A DNA stretch of 64,000 nt from Calothrix sp. NIES-2098. GTDB taxonomy: Bacteria > Cyanobacteriota > Cyanobacteriia > Cyanobacteriales > Nostocaceae. Made by a program: the position numbers and the translations under genes. The notes beneath the pieces are model-generated. The model saw only the letters and a program-made list of their open reading frames with translations, was not told where the DNA came from and did no database searches. Below, piece after piece: positions 24,717 through 34,717 of the stretch (the stretch's first letter is position 1; each line of letters opens with the position of its first letter). Location: positions 4,090,001-4,154,000 of the forward strand of contig AP018172.1 of the NCBI GenBank assembly GCA_002368175.1, read 5' to 3'.

Positions 24717-24754
24717 AAAATCTGCTCTGAAACTAGCTTGTCAGAGCAGATTTT
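24717..24754 (-). terminator. Intrinsic terminator for the 24790-25656 gene
   Basis: Perfect 14-bp arms AAAATCTGCTCTGA and TCAGAGCAGATTTT with a 10-nt loop. On the minus strand it is followed by a T run. It lies 36 bp after the stop of the unknown gene. Confidence 0.85.
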
Positions 24755-24789
24755 AAATTTCATCTTTTGTGCAGCTTTTTCGTTACTTG

Positions 24790-25656
24790 TTACTTTTGTT
24801 TACAAAACCCCTTTCGAGGTTTTTGACTTTTGCCTCGCTTACCCTTTCCACCGACAGATAGGGAACCATTTTGTTCTAAAGCAGCAAACTGTAGATTGGG
24901 ATTATTACGAACGCTTCTTAGAGCCTGTTTCCGAATCTTGATGTATTTGGAGTAGATAACACTAAACTGAATGTCCTGTTGTGCAATTTTTTCAGCGTGT
25001 ACTCTGATAGCTTCTTCTGTAGAGTCCCAACTTTGAATTTGATGTGCCTGAAAATCACAAGCTTCTGCAAATCTTCGTGAAAGAAGAGAATTAAAGTTAT
25101 CATCTATTCGTTTTGACATTGCATCACACTCAGAATGTTTTCCTCTCCAAGAACTTGTTCCTAAAATTCCTATTGTTTTAAAAGTATTCTCCAATCGCTC
25201 AAATTCGCAGCTAAACCAAAGTTCAGCAGCAGAAAGATGTTTAATTGACTCTTTCCATCCAAATTGGTCGCGTTTGAGAATTTCTCTACAGAGATTTAGC
25301 AAAGCCCAAGATTGTTTACCATGAGGTTTATAATCTAACTCCCAATCAGAAGGCAGTTTTGGTGGGTCAAAAAGAAAGCTATTATTCTCAGTGCTATCAA
25401 AGTGAACTAACCACTTATGTATAGCCTTAAAAGCATCTCGATGAGACGAAAGTAATACTCCTAAATCCCTTTCTTGTAGCTCAGAGATTAAAATTCTATT
25501 AGCCTTGAGAACAAAATCTGGTAAAAGCTTAAACGCTTGAATATAGTCGTTTCGACTAGGATTTTCTTTGCCTTTTATATCGAAGGTCTGGATGATTAGA
25601 TTGTATGTACCTAGGCTCACTTTCTCTGCCTGTAAGGGATGCATTTTGTGATTCAT
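24790..25656 (-). CDS. Unknown protein with basic C-terminal tail
   Basis: A 288-residue protein I do not recognise. It is largely helical and rich in charged residues, with Trp-containing segments (IHKWLVHFDSTENN, HGKQSWALLNLCREIL). It ends in a strongly basic tail, GKGKRGKSQKPRKGFCKQK, suggesting nucleic-acid binding. It lies upstream of the XisF-like gene in the same orientation but is separated by a strong terminator and about 315 bp, so it is its own transcription unit. It may belong to the same mobile segment; no HIP1 octamer was noticed inside it, unlike its neighbours. Confidence 0.6.
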   Translation of the reverse strand: MNHKMHPLQAEKVSLGTYNLIIQTFDIKGKENPSRNDYIQAFKLLPDFVLKANRILISELQERDLGVLLSSHRDAFKAIHKWLVHFDSTENNSFLFDPPKLPSDWELDYKPHGKQSWALLNLCREILKRDQFGWKESIKHLSAAELWFSCEFERLENTFKTIGILGTSSWRGKHSECDAMSKRIDDNFNSLLSRRFAEACDFQAHQIQSWDSTEEAIRVHAEKIAQQDIQFSVIYSKYIKIRKQALRSVRNNPNLQFAALEQNGSLSVGGKGKRGKSQKPRKGFCKQK

Positions 25657-26432
25657 TTTAATTCATGCTCCTAAGTATTTAAATTTTTACCTTTCAATTT
25701 GTTGCCAATTCAAAACTTAAAAACCTTTGGGTTGAATTCCAAATAAGTATATTTAACTTATTCAAGTATCATAAATATTAGTGACTAATATTTATGATAT
25801 TCAAATCCCTCATGAATATGACATTGATTGGGATTTTAGTTAAATTACTAAAAAAGCCGGAGATTCACATCCCCGGCTTAGGTTGATTTATTTAATTTTG
25901 GTTTTTTAAGTTTTAATTGTCATCCACAATTATATCTGCACAACAACTCGATATGTCAAGGCTGAATTCAGAAAAAAGTATAAAATATGCTTCAAGTGGT
26001 TAAGGCTAGTATTGAAAGACGCTGACGCTGATGGCGTTCCTAATTTTTGGGAAAAGGCAATTAATGGTGAATTGTTTCGCATCTAAGAAGAATTAGATGT
26101 GATATATGCTTCGAGGCGATCGCTAAATAGATGAAGATGAAAGTTTATAATACTCAGCGTGGCATACACTGGTAAATAATGAGTGTTAATTGCCTACAGA
26201 TCTATTCTAGCGGCTTTCCTATGGTGATGTGGTGAAGCAATGGAGATATAGCGGATTGTCACCATGAGTAAAATTTTTTGCCTATACTGAGACAATAGAT
26301 AACCTAGAGCGATAAAATATTGGTAACATTATAGACACATAGATTTACTTAGAAATAAATCTATATTTTGTAATCATAACTTGCTATAAACTTTATTTAC
26401 TAAGCTTTTCAGGCTATTTTGTTACTCGCCAG
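25657..26432. other. Intergenic region with orphan terminator and gene-end relic
   Basis: Contains a hairpin at 25854-25879 (listed separately). An open stretch ending at 26086 encodes DADADGVPNFWEKAINGELF but lacks a start codon. The rest is AT-rich leader of the large kinase gene. Confidence 0.5.
25854..25879 (-). terminator. Minus-strand terminator with no recognised upstream gene
   Basis: Stem AAGCCGG/CCGGCTT extended by GAT/ATC with a short loop, followed on the minus strand by TTTTTTAG. No minus-strand gene is seen between it and 26432. Confidence 0.7.
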
Positions 26433-29400
26433 ATGATTTCACTGCCAGATGTCACAATTGTCAGCAAAATTTACGAAAGTGCTAATTCATTCGTATATCG
26501 AGGCATATTTAATACCAATCGGCAAACCGTAATTTTGAAACTCCTCAAGGAAGATTATCCTACGCCTGCCGAACTTTACCGCTATCAGCAGGAATATGAA
26601 ATCACTCGTAGTCTTAACTTAGAAGGAATAATTAAAGCTTACGAGTTGAGAAAATACCAGAATACCCTCCTCATGTTATTGGAGGATTTTGGTGGAGAGT
26701 CTTTAAAAATTCTGTTGCAAAAAATTTCCTTTTCTGTGCCAGGGTTCCTTAACCTCGCCATCCAAATTACAGATATTTTAGGCAGAGTTCATCAACACAA
26801 TATTATTCATAAAGATATCAATCCATCTAACATTGTCTTCAATCCTCAAACAGGACAATTAAAAATTATCGATTTTGGTTTATCTACTCTTTTATCCCAA
26901 GAAAATCTTGCCCTCCAAAGTCCGAATGTTCTAGAAGGGACATTAGCGTATATTTCTCCAGAACAAACAGGACGCATAAATCGTGCGCTTGATTACCGCA
27001 CCGATTTTTATTCTCTTGGTGTCACTTTCTACGAATTGCTAACCAAACAACTTCCCTTTGGCTATGACGATGCACTTGAATTAGTCCATTGTCATGTTGC
27101 TAAACAACCCCTAAGTCCTCATGAAATCAACCCAGAAATTCCCATAAATCTCTCGGATATTATCATGAAGTTAATGGCGAAAATGCCCGAAGAAAGATAT
27201 CAGAGTACTTGGGGAATTAAGGCAGATTTAAAAACTTGTTTGACTCAATATCAAAACGGTGCTATCCAAAGATTTACTTTAGGATGTCAAGATATTTCCC
27301 ATCAATTGCAAATTCCGGAAAAACTTTACGGTAGAGAATCGCAAATTGAGAGTTTATTGACCGCTTTTGAGCGCACAAGTCTTGGTAAAACTGAACTCAT
27401 GCTAATTTCTGGGTACTCTGGTATTGGGAAATCAGCTTTAGTCCACGAACTCTATAAGCTAATTACTGAAAAACGTGGATATTTTATTAGCGGAAAATTT
27501 GATCAACTTCACCGCGATATTCCCTATCAAGCTTTAGTCGCTGCCTTTCAAGAATTAGTGCGTCAATTACTTACTGAAAATGAATTGCAATTACAACAGT
27601 GGCGAGAGAAAATTTTAGCTGCATTGGGAGCTAACGGACAAATTATTATTGATGTTATTCCCGAAATTGAACTGATTATTGGTAAACAACCTGCTGTCCC
27701 AGAATTACCTTTTACAGAAGCACAAAATCGGTTTAATTTAGTTTTTCAAAACTTTATCCAAGTATTTTCTCAAAAAGAACATCCCCTAGTTATATTCCTA
27801 GACGATCTACAGTGGACAGACAGTGCTACATTGCAATTGCTCCAGTTGATAATGACCCATGCTAATACTCAATATCTGTTTTTAATTGGAGCTTATCGAG
27901 ATAACGAAGTCAGTGCAACTCATCCCGCGATGCTGACTGTAGCAGAAATGAATAAGCAGGGGTTAGTTGTTAATCATCTCTCCCTTTCACCCCTAAATTT
28001 CAATCAAATTAATGAATTTATTGCAGATATACTGAAAACTAATTGTATCGATACACAAAAATTCGCTCATTTGCTTTGGGAGAAAACACAGGGTAATCCT
28101 TTTTTTATCAAAGAATTTATCAAGTCGCTTTATGCAGATAAATTGCTGAAATTTGATACTAATGCTGGCTCTTGGTCTTGGAATTTAGAACAAATTATCA
28201 ATAGCAGCATAACGGATAATGTTGTTGAATTAATGACAGAAAAGATTCAACGATTATCAGAGTCAGCACAAAAAGTTTTACAATTAGCTGCTTGTATTGG
28301 TAACTCTTTTGATTTAAAAACCCTAGCAGTTATCAATGAAAAAACCCAAAAAGAAACGGCTAAAGAATTATGGAATGCTATGCAAGCCGGACTGATATTA
28401 CCTATCGGCGACGACTACAAATTTATCCAAACAGACCGAGAATTGCATGAATTAAAAATTACTTATAAATTTGCTCACGATCGCATTCAGCAAGCTGCCT
28501 ATTTCTTAATTCCTATCGAGGAAAAGCAAGCTGTTCACTGGAGAGTTGGACAACTGTTATTACAAAATACTCCGCCACAGTTACGACAACAAAAGATTTT
28601 TGATATTGTCAATCAACTAAACTTAGGTATTGAAACAGTTAACGTTCAAGAAGAACGAGATAAAATCGTCCAATTAAATCTGATTGCTGGGAAAAAAGCG
28701 AAAGCCTCAGCCGCCTGGAAAACTGCTGGTAATTACTTCAGAATAGGCAGAAATTGCTTAAGTGCTGATAGTTGGCAAAGTCAGTATGATTTAACTTTAG
28801 TATTATATGTGGAAGCTGCCGAGGTAGCAAGTTCCTGTGGCAACTTTGAGGAGATGGAGAAATTAGTTGGCATAGTGCTGCAAAAAGCTAATTCGTTACT
28901 AGATAAAGTAAAAGTTTATCAAGTCAAAATCCAAGCTTATACATCCCAAAACAATCCTATACAAGCAATTGATACCGCGCTATCAGTCTTAAAAATGTTG
29001 GGAATTCACTTTCCCGATAAACCTAATAAAATAGATATTTTACTCAAGCTTATAAAGACAAAGTTAAGTTTAACAGGCAAAGAAATTGAGGCATTAATCG
29101 AATTGCCAGAAATGACAGATCCTTACAAGTTAGCAGCAATGCGGATTTTGTCGGATGTGGTAGCACCTGCTTATTTTGCAATACCAGAACTCTTTGCTTT
29201 AATTGTGTTTGAACAGGTCAATTTATCTCTCAAATATGGGAATACAGCTACTTCTTGCTATGCTTATGCAACTTACGGATTAATTCTCTCTGGAGAAGTT
29301 GTCGGAGATATAGAATCAGGCTATCAATTCGGTCAACTTGCTCTGAAATTGCTGGATAAATTCAATGCCAAAGAACTTAAACCCAGAATATTTTTTGTCG

Positions 29401-32400
29401 TTAATTTCTTTATTAAGCATTGGAAAGAGCATATTAAAGAAACCTTAGCACCTTTGCGGGATGCTTATGTAATTGGATTGGAAACCGGGGATGTAGAATA
29501 CGCTGCTTATGCGGCAACTTCATACACCCATCATGCATATATTCTGGGACAGGAATTAGCAAAATTGGAACCAGAAATGGCAAGGTATGCTAATGCTCTC
29601 AAACAGATGGGACAAGAAACAGGTTATTATTATATCCAAATCAATCGGCAGCTGATATTAAATTTAATGGGGCAGGCTGAAGATAATTGTCGTTTAATCG
29701 GTGAAAGCTATGACGAAGATAAAATGCTACCGATTCATCTGGAAGCAAATGCCCAAAATATTTGTCACTATCTGTATTTTTATAAAATATTTCTCGGCTA
29801 TTTATTTCAAGATTATCAGCAAGCTCTGAAATATACTCGTTTAGTAGAAGAATCTCAAGATAGTGCTGTTGGTAGTATTCCCCTGGCGGATTTTTACATA
29901 TCTCTAATTTACCTAGCTATCTATACTGATGCTTCTAAATCCGAACAAAAACGCATCCAAAAGCAGGTGAAAGCAAAGCTGAAAAATCTTAAAAAATGGG
30001 CGCATTTTGCACCGATGACTCATTTGCAAAAATTCTATCTAGTGCAGGCAGAATTGCATCGAGTTTTGGGCGAACATACTCAAGCGATTGATTGCTACGA
30101 TCGCGCTATTACCTTAGCCAAAGAAAATGACTATCTCAATGAAGAAGCTTTGGCTAATGAACTGACTGCTAAATTTTACCTCAATTGGGGAAAAGCGCAA
30201 GTTGCCCAAGGTTATCTGATTAATGCTTATCACTGTTATCTGCGTTGGGGTGCGATCGCAAAAGTTAAGGATTTAGAACAGCAATATCCGCAACTTTTGC
30301 AGCGCTTTACCAAAACTAATACCTCTCTAGATTCACGCCACAGCATACCTAGTACTTCTGGTAGTACCGCCGGTGAAGTTCTGGATTTAGCAGCACTGAT
30401 GAAAGCTGCTGTTGCAATTGCTAGTGAAATTGAACTAGATAAACTCCTCGCAACTTTAATGCGAATTCTGCTATCTAGCGCCGGCGCACAAACTGGCTAT
30501 CTCATTTTAGAATCTTTGGGAGAATTACGAGTTGAAGCATCTGGTGAGGCGAACTCTGAGCAAATTCTCGTATTGCAATCGACTCCTATCGAAACTTGTC
30601 TACCTGCATCAATTATTTACTATGTTGCCAGAACTCAGGAAGGATTAATTGAAAGTAATGTTGCCCGTGAGGGTAGATTTACTCAGGATAAATATATTAA
30701 AAAATACCAACCGAAATCAATACTTTGTGCGCCACTGCTGAATCAAGGGCAATTGATTGGGATTGTCTACTTAGAGAATAATCTTGCAGATGATGTTTTT
30801 ACACCCGATCGCCTGAAAGTAATACAAATGCTTTCGACACAAGCAGCGATCGCGCTGAACAATGCTAGACTTTATACTCAGGTGCAATCGACGCAAAATC
30901 GGCTAAATAAATTTCTCAACGCCATTCCTCTAGGTATATCCGTTCACGATGCCAAAGGACAACTGGTTTATGCTAATCAAGTGTCCCAGCAATTACTGAA
31001 GATTCAAGATTTAGTCAAAGCTGAAGCCGAACAACTTGCACAAGCCTATCGCATATATCGGGCGGAAACTGGACAGATGTATCCATTAGAACAGCTACCC
31101 ATAGTGCGATCGCTGGGCGGTGAAAAAATCAGGGCGGATGATTTGGAACTACACTCAACTGAGGGGATTAAGCCCTTAGAAGTCACCAGCACGCCAATTT
31201 TTGATGAAACTGGTAATGTAGAATATGCGATCGCTACTGTTCAAGATATTAGCGATCGCAAACAAGCCGAGAAAACCCTGATTGAAAATGTGCGGTTAGA
31301 ACAGGAAATTAGCGAACGCAAAAAAATAGAAGCAGAACTCGAACAAGCTAAAGATGCAGCCGAAACTGCTAACCGCGCTAAAAGCACATTCCTGGCTAAC
31401 ATGAGTCATGAATTGCGAACTCCCCTAAATGCGATTCTCGGCTTTTCTCAGCTGATGAACCAGGATGCAAATCTCTCTAGCGAACAAAAAGAAAACCTGG
31501 AAATTATTCATCGCAGTGGAGAACATTTGTTAACATTAATCAACCAAGTGCTTGACTTGTCGAAAGTTGAAGCCGGGCGCATGGCTTTATCCACAACTAA
31601 CTTCGATTTATATTATTTGCTAGCCGATATCGAAGATATGTTTGCATTGAAAGCCAAAGATAAAAACTTACAGTTGCAATTTGACTGTGCCCTGAACGTT
31701 CCCCAATATATCTGCACAGATGAGATTAAATTGCGGCAAGTACTGATTAACTTAATCAGTAATGCCATCAAATTTACCTCTTTTGGCTGCGTGTCAGTTA
31801 AAGTGGCAATCAATGCAGATATGCAGACAGATGGGGGAGAAACAACTATTAGCTTTGAAGTCACAGATACAGGAGTTGGCATTGCAGCAGAAGAACTAGA
31901 GAATTTATTTCAGCCCTTCGTACAAACCTCATCGGGGCAGCAATTACAGCAAGGAACGGGATTAGGATTAACAATTAGTCGTGAATTTGTGCGCTTGATG
32001 GGAGGTGAAATTACTGTTATTAGTAGTCAAGCTTTTTGCTCCCCTACCTGTGAAACTCCCTCTGGCACGACTTTTAAATTTGACATACCAGTAGTTATTG
32101 CTGATGAATGCGAAATTGAGAATCCATTGAAAAGCGATCGCATTATTGCTTTAGCTCCTAACCAACCTCAATATCGCATCTTAGTAGTGGATGATAAAGA
32201 TTATAACCGCCAACTATTAGTTAAACTCCTCAAACCCCTGGGTTTTGCGGTGCAAGCAGCTAATAATGGTGAAGATGCAATTAAAATTTGGGATGAGTAC
32301 TCACCGCATCTAATTTGGATGGATATGCGAATGCCAATAATGGATGGTTATGAAGCCACCAAACGCATTAAAAGCACAACTAAAGGGCAAGCCACTGTAA

Positions 32401-32807
32401 TTATTGCTTTGACTGCTAGTGCATGGGAAGAAGAAAAAACCGTAATTTTATCCGCTGGCTGCGATGATTTTGTTCGCAAACCTTTTTACACAGAAACCAT
32501 ATTTGAGATGATGGCTAAACATTTGGGAGTTCGTTATGTTTATCAAGAAAAAGAGCCACTGTCTCATCGTACTAATGTGACTGTAGAACCGTTAAATTTA
32601 ACGGATTTATTCGCAGAAATGCCAAAATCATGGATTATAAATTTGCATGAAGCTGCCCTTGACGCAGATGCAGAATTAGTCTTGCAAATCCTAGAGTCAG
32701 TTCCTGAATCTCATGCTTTAGTTTGTCAGACTTGCAAAGATTGTGTGAAGAGATTTAAATTTGAAAAGATTTTGGATTTAACTGAACCATTGATTGGTGA
32801 ACATTAA
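26433..32807 (+). CDS. Ser/Thr kinase-AAA-GAF-PAS-histidine kinase-receiver hybrid
   Basis: A 2124-residue signalling protein of a class common in filamentous cyanobacteria. In order: a Ser/Thr kinase (about 7-285, catalytic HKDINPSN near 125 and IDFGLS), then an AAA/ATP-binding module (Walker A SGYSGIGKS near 326, LVIFLDDLQWTDSA) with a long helical repeat region. A GAF (about 1316-1480) and a PAS (about 1488-1600) follow, then a HisKA with SHELRTPLNAILGF near 1657, an HATPase, and a receiver with VVDDKDYNRQ near 1917 and WMDMRMPIMDGYEA. All catalytic motifs look intact. No transmembrane segment is seen, so it is cytosolic. It converges on the response-regulator gene next door, a plausible partner. 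Confidence 0.93.
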   Translation: MISLPDVTIVSKIYESANSFVYRGIFNTNRQTVILKLLKEDYPTPAELYRYQQEYEITRSLNLEGIIKAYELRKYQNTLLMLLEDFGGESLKILLQKISFSVPGFLNLAIQITDILGRVHQHNIIHKDINPSNIVFNPQTGQLKIIDFGLSTLLSQENLALQSPNVLEGTLAYISPEQTGRINRALDYRTDFYSLGVTFYELLTKQLPFGYDDALELVHCHVAKQPLSPHEINPEIPINLSDIIMKLMAKMPEERYQSTWGIKADLKTCLTQYQNGAIQRFTLGCQDISHQLQIPEKLYGRESQIESLLTAFERTSLGKTELMLISGYSGIGKSALVHELYKLITEKRGYFISGKFDQLHRDIPYQALVAAFQELVRQLLTENELQLQQWREKILAALGANGQIIIDVIPEIELIIGKQPAVPELPFTEAQNRFNLVFQNFIQVFSQKEHPLVIFLDDLQWTDSATLQLLQLIMTHANTQYLFLIGAYRDNEVSATHPAMLTVAEMNKQGLVVNHLSLSPLNFNQINEFIADILKTNCIDTQKFAHLLWEKTQGNPFFIKEFIKSLYADKLLKFDTNAGSWSWNLEQIINSSITDNVVELMTEKIQRLSESAQKVLQLAACIGNSFDLKTLAVINEKTQKETAKELWNAMQAGLILPIGDDYKFIQTDRELHELKITYKFAHDRIQQAAYFLIPIEEKQAVHWRVGQLLLQNTPPQLRQQKIFDIVNQLNLGIETVNVQEERDKIVQLNLIAGKKAKASAAWKTAGNYFRIGRNCLSADSWQSQYDLTLVLYVEAAEVASSCGNFEEMEKLVGIVLQKANSLLDKVKVYQVKIQAYTSQNNPIQAIDTALSVLKMLGIHFPDKPNKIDILLKLIKTKLSLTGKEIEALIELPEMTDPYKLAAMRILSDVVAPAYFAIPELFALIVFEQVNLSLKYGNTATSCYAYATYGLILSGEVVGDIESGYQFGQLALKLLDKFNAKELKPRIFFVVNFFIKHWKEHIKETLAPLRDAYVIGLETGDVEYAAYAATSYTHHAYILGQELAKLEPEMARYANALKQMGQETGYYYIQINRQLILNLMGQAEDNCRLIGESYDEDKMLPIHLEANAQNICHYLYFYKIFLGYLFQDYQQALKYTRLVEESQDSAVGSIPLADFYISLIYLAIYTDASKSEQKRIQKQVKAKLKNLKKWAHFAPMTHLQKFYLVQAELHRVLGEHTQAIDCYDRAITLAKENDYLNEEALANELTAKFYLNWGKAQVAQGYLINAYHCYLRWGAIAKVKDLEQQYPQLLQRFTKTNTSLDSRHSIPSTSGSTAGEVLDLAALMKAAVAIASEIELDKLLATLMRILLSSAGAQTGYLILESLGELRVEASGEANSEQILVLQSTPIETCLPASIIYYVARTQEGLIESNVAREGRFTQDKYIKKYQPKSILCAPLLNQGQLIGIVYLENNLADDVFTPDRLKVIQMLSTQAAIALNNARLYTQVQSTQNRLNKFLNAIPLGISVHDAKGQLVYANQVSQQLLKIQDLVKAEAEQLAQAYRIYRAETGQMYPLEQLPIVRSLGGEKIRADDLELHSTEGIKPLEVTSTPIFDETGNVEYAIATVQDISDRKQAEKTLIENVRLEQEISERKKIEAELEQAKDAAETANRAKSTFLANMSHELRTPLNAILGFSQLMNQDANLSSEQKENLEIIHRSGEHLLTLINQVLDLSKVEAGRMALSTTNFDLYYLLADIEDMFALKAKDKNLQLQFDCALNVPQYICTDEIKLRQVLINLISNAIKFTSFGCVSVKVAINADMQTDGGETTISFEVTDTGVGIAAEELENLFQPFVQTSSGQQLQQGTGLGLTISREFVRLMGGEITVISSQAFCSPTCETPSGTTFKFDIPVVIADECEIENPLKSDRIIALAPNQPQYRILVVDDKDYNRQLLVKLLKPLGFAVQAANNGEDAIKIWDEYSPHLIWMDMRMPIMDGYEATKRIKSTTKGQATVIIALTASAWEEEKTVILSAGCDDFVRKPFYTETIFEMMAKHLGVRYVYQEKEPLSHRTNVTVEPLNLTDLFAEMPKSWIINLHEAALDADAELVLQILESVPESHALVCQTCKDCVKRFKFEKILDLTEPLIGEH

Positions 32808-32841
32808 CCAACAAGGATAAATAGATATTTTTTCACCCTAA

Positions 32842-34008
32842 TTACCTCTGATAATTTAGTTGAGCATTCTTCCATATTCCCTCCTCTCCCAAATCCATAT
32901 AATCTTTAACCTTGCGTATAGTCATCGAAAAGCCATCACCCAACTTCACCGCTATCAATTCATAGCATTTTTTTTGCAGGTTGGTTTCCCAAACAAATTC
33001 TTGCTCCAGGGATTCTCCTGTTTCAACTACCTGTACTAACTGCTGAAAAAATCCGGGAATGAGTTGGTTCAAGAGTTGTTTCTGCCCTAAATTATTAGTC
33101 AATTCTTCTCGTTTCCTACCCAAGATTTTAGCAAATACAGGATTAACTAATAAATAGCGAAAATCTTCAATTTCTCCAGTTACCATATCCCTCACCGCTT
33201 GCATAGCAGCAATTCCATCTCTGGAACTATTCAACAAACTGGCGAGAATGGCGCGAGATTGGTAGAGAATTTCTGCGGTTTGTTGATGTTTCTCAATTTC
33301 TTGTCGCAGCTGGGCTTTTTGCTGTTGCAAAGTTAGGTGAGTTTGAATGCGAGCGATGACTTCTTCGGTTTGAAATGGTTTGGTAATATAATCTACTCCC
33401 CCAACTTCAAAAGCTTTGACTTTATCAAAAACTTCGTTTAATGCACTGAGAAAAATAATCGGAATATCTGAAATTTCTTCCTCAGCTTTCAGAATTGAGC
33501 AGACTTGATAGCCATCGATATCTGGCATTTTGATATCAAGTAAAATTACATCCGGGGGATTGTTGCGGATAGTTCTTAATGCCATATTACCATTGGTTAC
33601 ACTGCGAACTTTGTACCCCTGTTTGGTTAAAATATCGTTTAAAAAATGCAGGTTTTCAATGAGGTCATCAACAATTAAAATATTGCCTTTGGGGTCTTCA
33701 GTTTGATAGGTGTCGCTTTTTTCGATTTCTTGAGAGACATTTTTGGCGGCGGCGCTTCGTTCTAAAAGTAAATAGCGAAAGTTGTTCTTAGTTACTTTTT
33801 CTTCGAGTAAGTCTGAAAGGCGTTTCCATAATAGGGAGGCTAAATCTTTAATATGCCCTACACTCATGTATAGGCTATCCGCAACAGCGCTGTATGTTTC
33901 GTTTTCCCAAGCAGCTTTGAGGATTCCTTTTTCTGGGACAGTCAGGTGTTTACCTGTTTTGGATTCTAGGGTCGAGTCTACCCATTCGATTGCTTCTTCA
34001 AGAGTCAT
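32842..34008 (-). CDS. Response regulator with N-terminal vMAP-type helix-turn-helix and PAS-like domain
   Basis: A 388-residue protein. Residues 1-90 (LTVPEKGILKAAWENETYSA, VADSLYMSVGHIKDLASLLW) match the helix-turn-helix that opens many cyanobacterial NACHT and vWA-MoxR-associated proteins. A receiver follows at about 108-228 (ILIVDDLIENLHFL, VILLDIKMPDIDGYQ, DYITKPFQ), then a short coiled coil and a PAS-like domain. The mixture suggests a phosphorylation-responsive adaptor or transcription-linked regulator rather than a classical DNA-binding output. It faces the large hybrid kinase tail-to-tail with a 34-bp gap, so functional pairing is likely but unproven. Confidence 0.8.
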   Translation of the reverse strand: MTLEEAIEWVDSTLESKTGKHLTVPEKGILKAAWENETYSAVADSLYMSVGHIKDLASLLWKRLSDLLEEKVTKNNFRYLLLERSAAAKNVSQEIEKSDTYQTEDPKGNILIVDDLIENLHFLNDILTKQGYKVRSVTNGNMALRTIRNNPPDVILLDIKMPDIDGYQVCSILKAEEEISDIPIIFLSALNEVFDKVKAFEVGGVDYITKPFQTEEVIARIQTHLTLQQQKAQLRQEIEKHQQTAEILYQSRAILASLLNSSRDGIAAMQAVRDMVTGEIEDFRYLLVNPVFAKILGRKREELTNNLGQKQLLNQLIPGFFQQLVQVVETGESLEQEFVWETNLQKKCYELIAVKLGDGFSMTIRKVKDYMDLGEEGIWKNAQLNYQR

Positions 34009-34690
34009 GGGCGGTTAGATGTCATTATGCAGGGTTTTTGATGGAAGATAATTGTATTTTATTTTACTTTACATTAAGTGCTGCGATTCGCGATCGCTAC
34101 TGCTTCCTTAAGTGTTACATTTTGTAGATATTGTCTATTCTTAAGGTTGTATGCTTACCGTATTTATTTCAAAACTTCAATAAAATTAATATACTTCTTG
34201 TTGGGAATTACCCTTGATAATTTGTATTGTAAATTACTAATAATAATCGCTTTACTTCCTCTTAGTATATTCTCTTGAGTCTTTTAGCTGTATCTATACT
34301 TAGATAAAAATATTTTAGACAAAATCCGACTCGCTCCGACCTGAATATCCGACTTTTCCGACTAGCACAGAGACGGAGAATAGTAGTAACTTTAAACACA
34401 AGCAGCAAATACTATACTAGCTAATGCTGAAAACTTTACCAAAATAATTTTTGGTTAAGTATTTTGCACATGCAACTAAGTACGGGAAAACGCTTAAAGG
34501 CTAGGGATAAGAGATTGCTCTTACCTTCTACTCTGACCATTTTTGGCACAATTTGCTAAATATATACCTTTATTGGTCTATTTACCCAAATAAAACTATA
34601 AATCTTCTAAATACAATGCTTCAGCCTAGCTGGGGTTAATATGCGAGTTGCTTTTAAACTCTAGGCGGCTGAAATCGAATTTCAATCAAA
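34009..34690. other. Promoter-side region of the sigma-factor gene with an iterated repeat
   Basis: About 680 bp, AT-rich, with the iterated TCCGAC element at 34321-34365 (separate entry). No coding gene is recognised. Confidence 0.5.
34321..34365 (+). repeat. Iterated TCCGAC element, copy 1
   Basis: TCCGAC begins at 34325, 34335, 34348 and 34357. An inverted copy at 58256-58299 has the same 10, 13 and 9 bp spacings. CTTAGATAAAA precedes the motif array in both copies, with extra bases between the two in this one. The fixed spacing suggests a protein-binding array or a dispersed repeat. Confidence 0.8.
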
Positions 34691-34717
34691 TTGATTAGAT
34701 TGTTGAGTTGTCACGTT

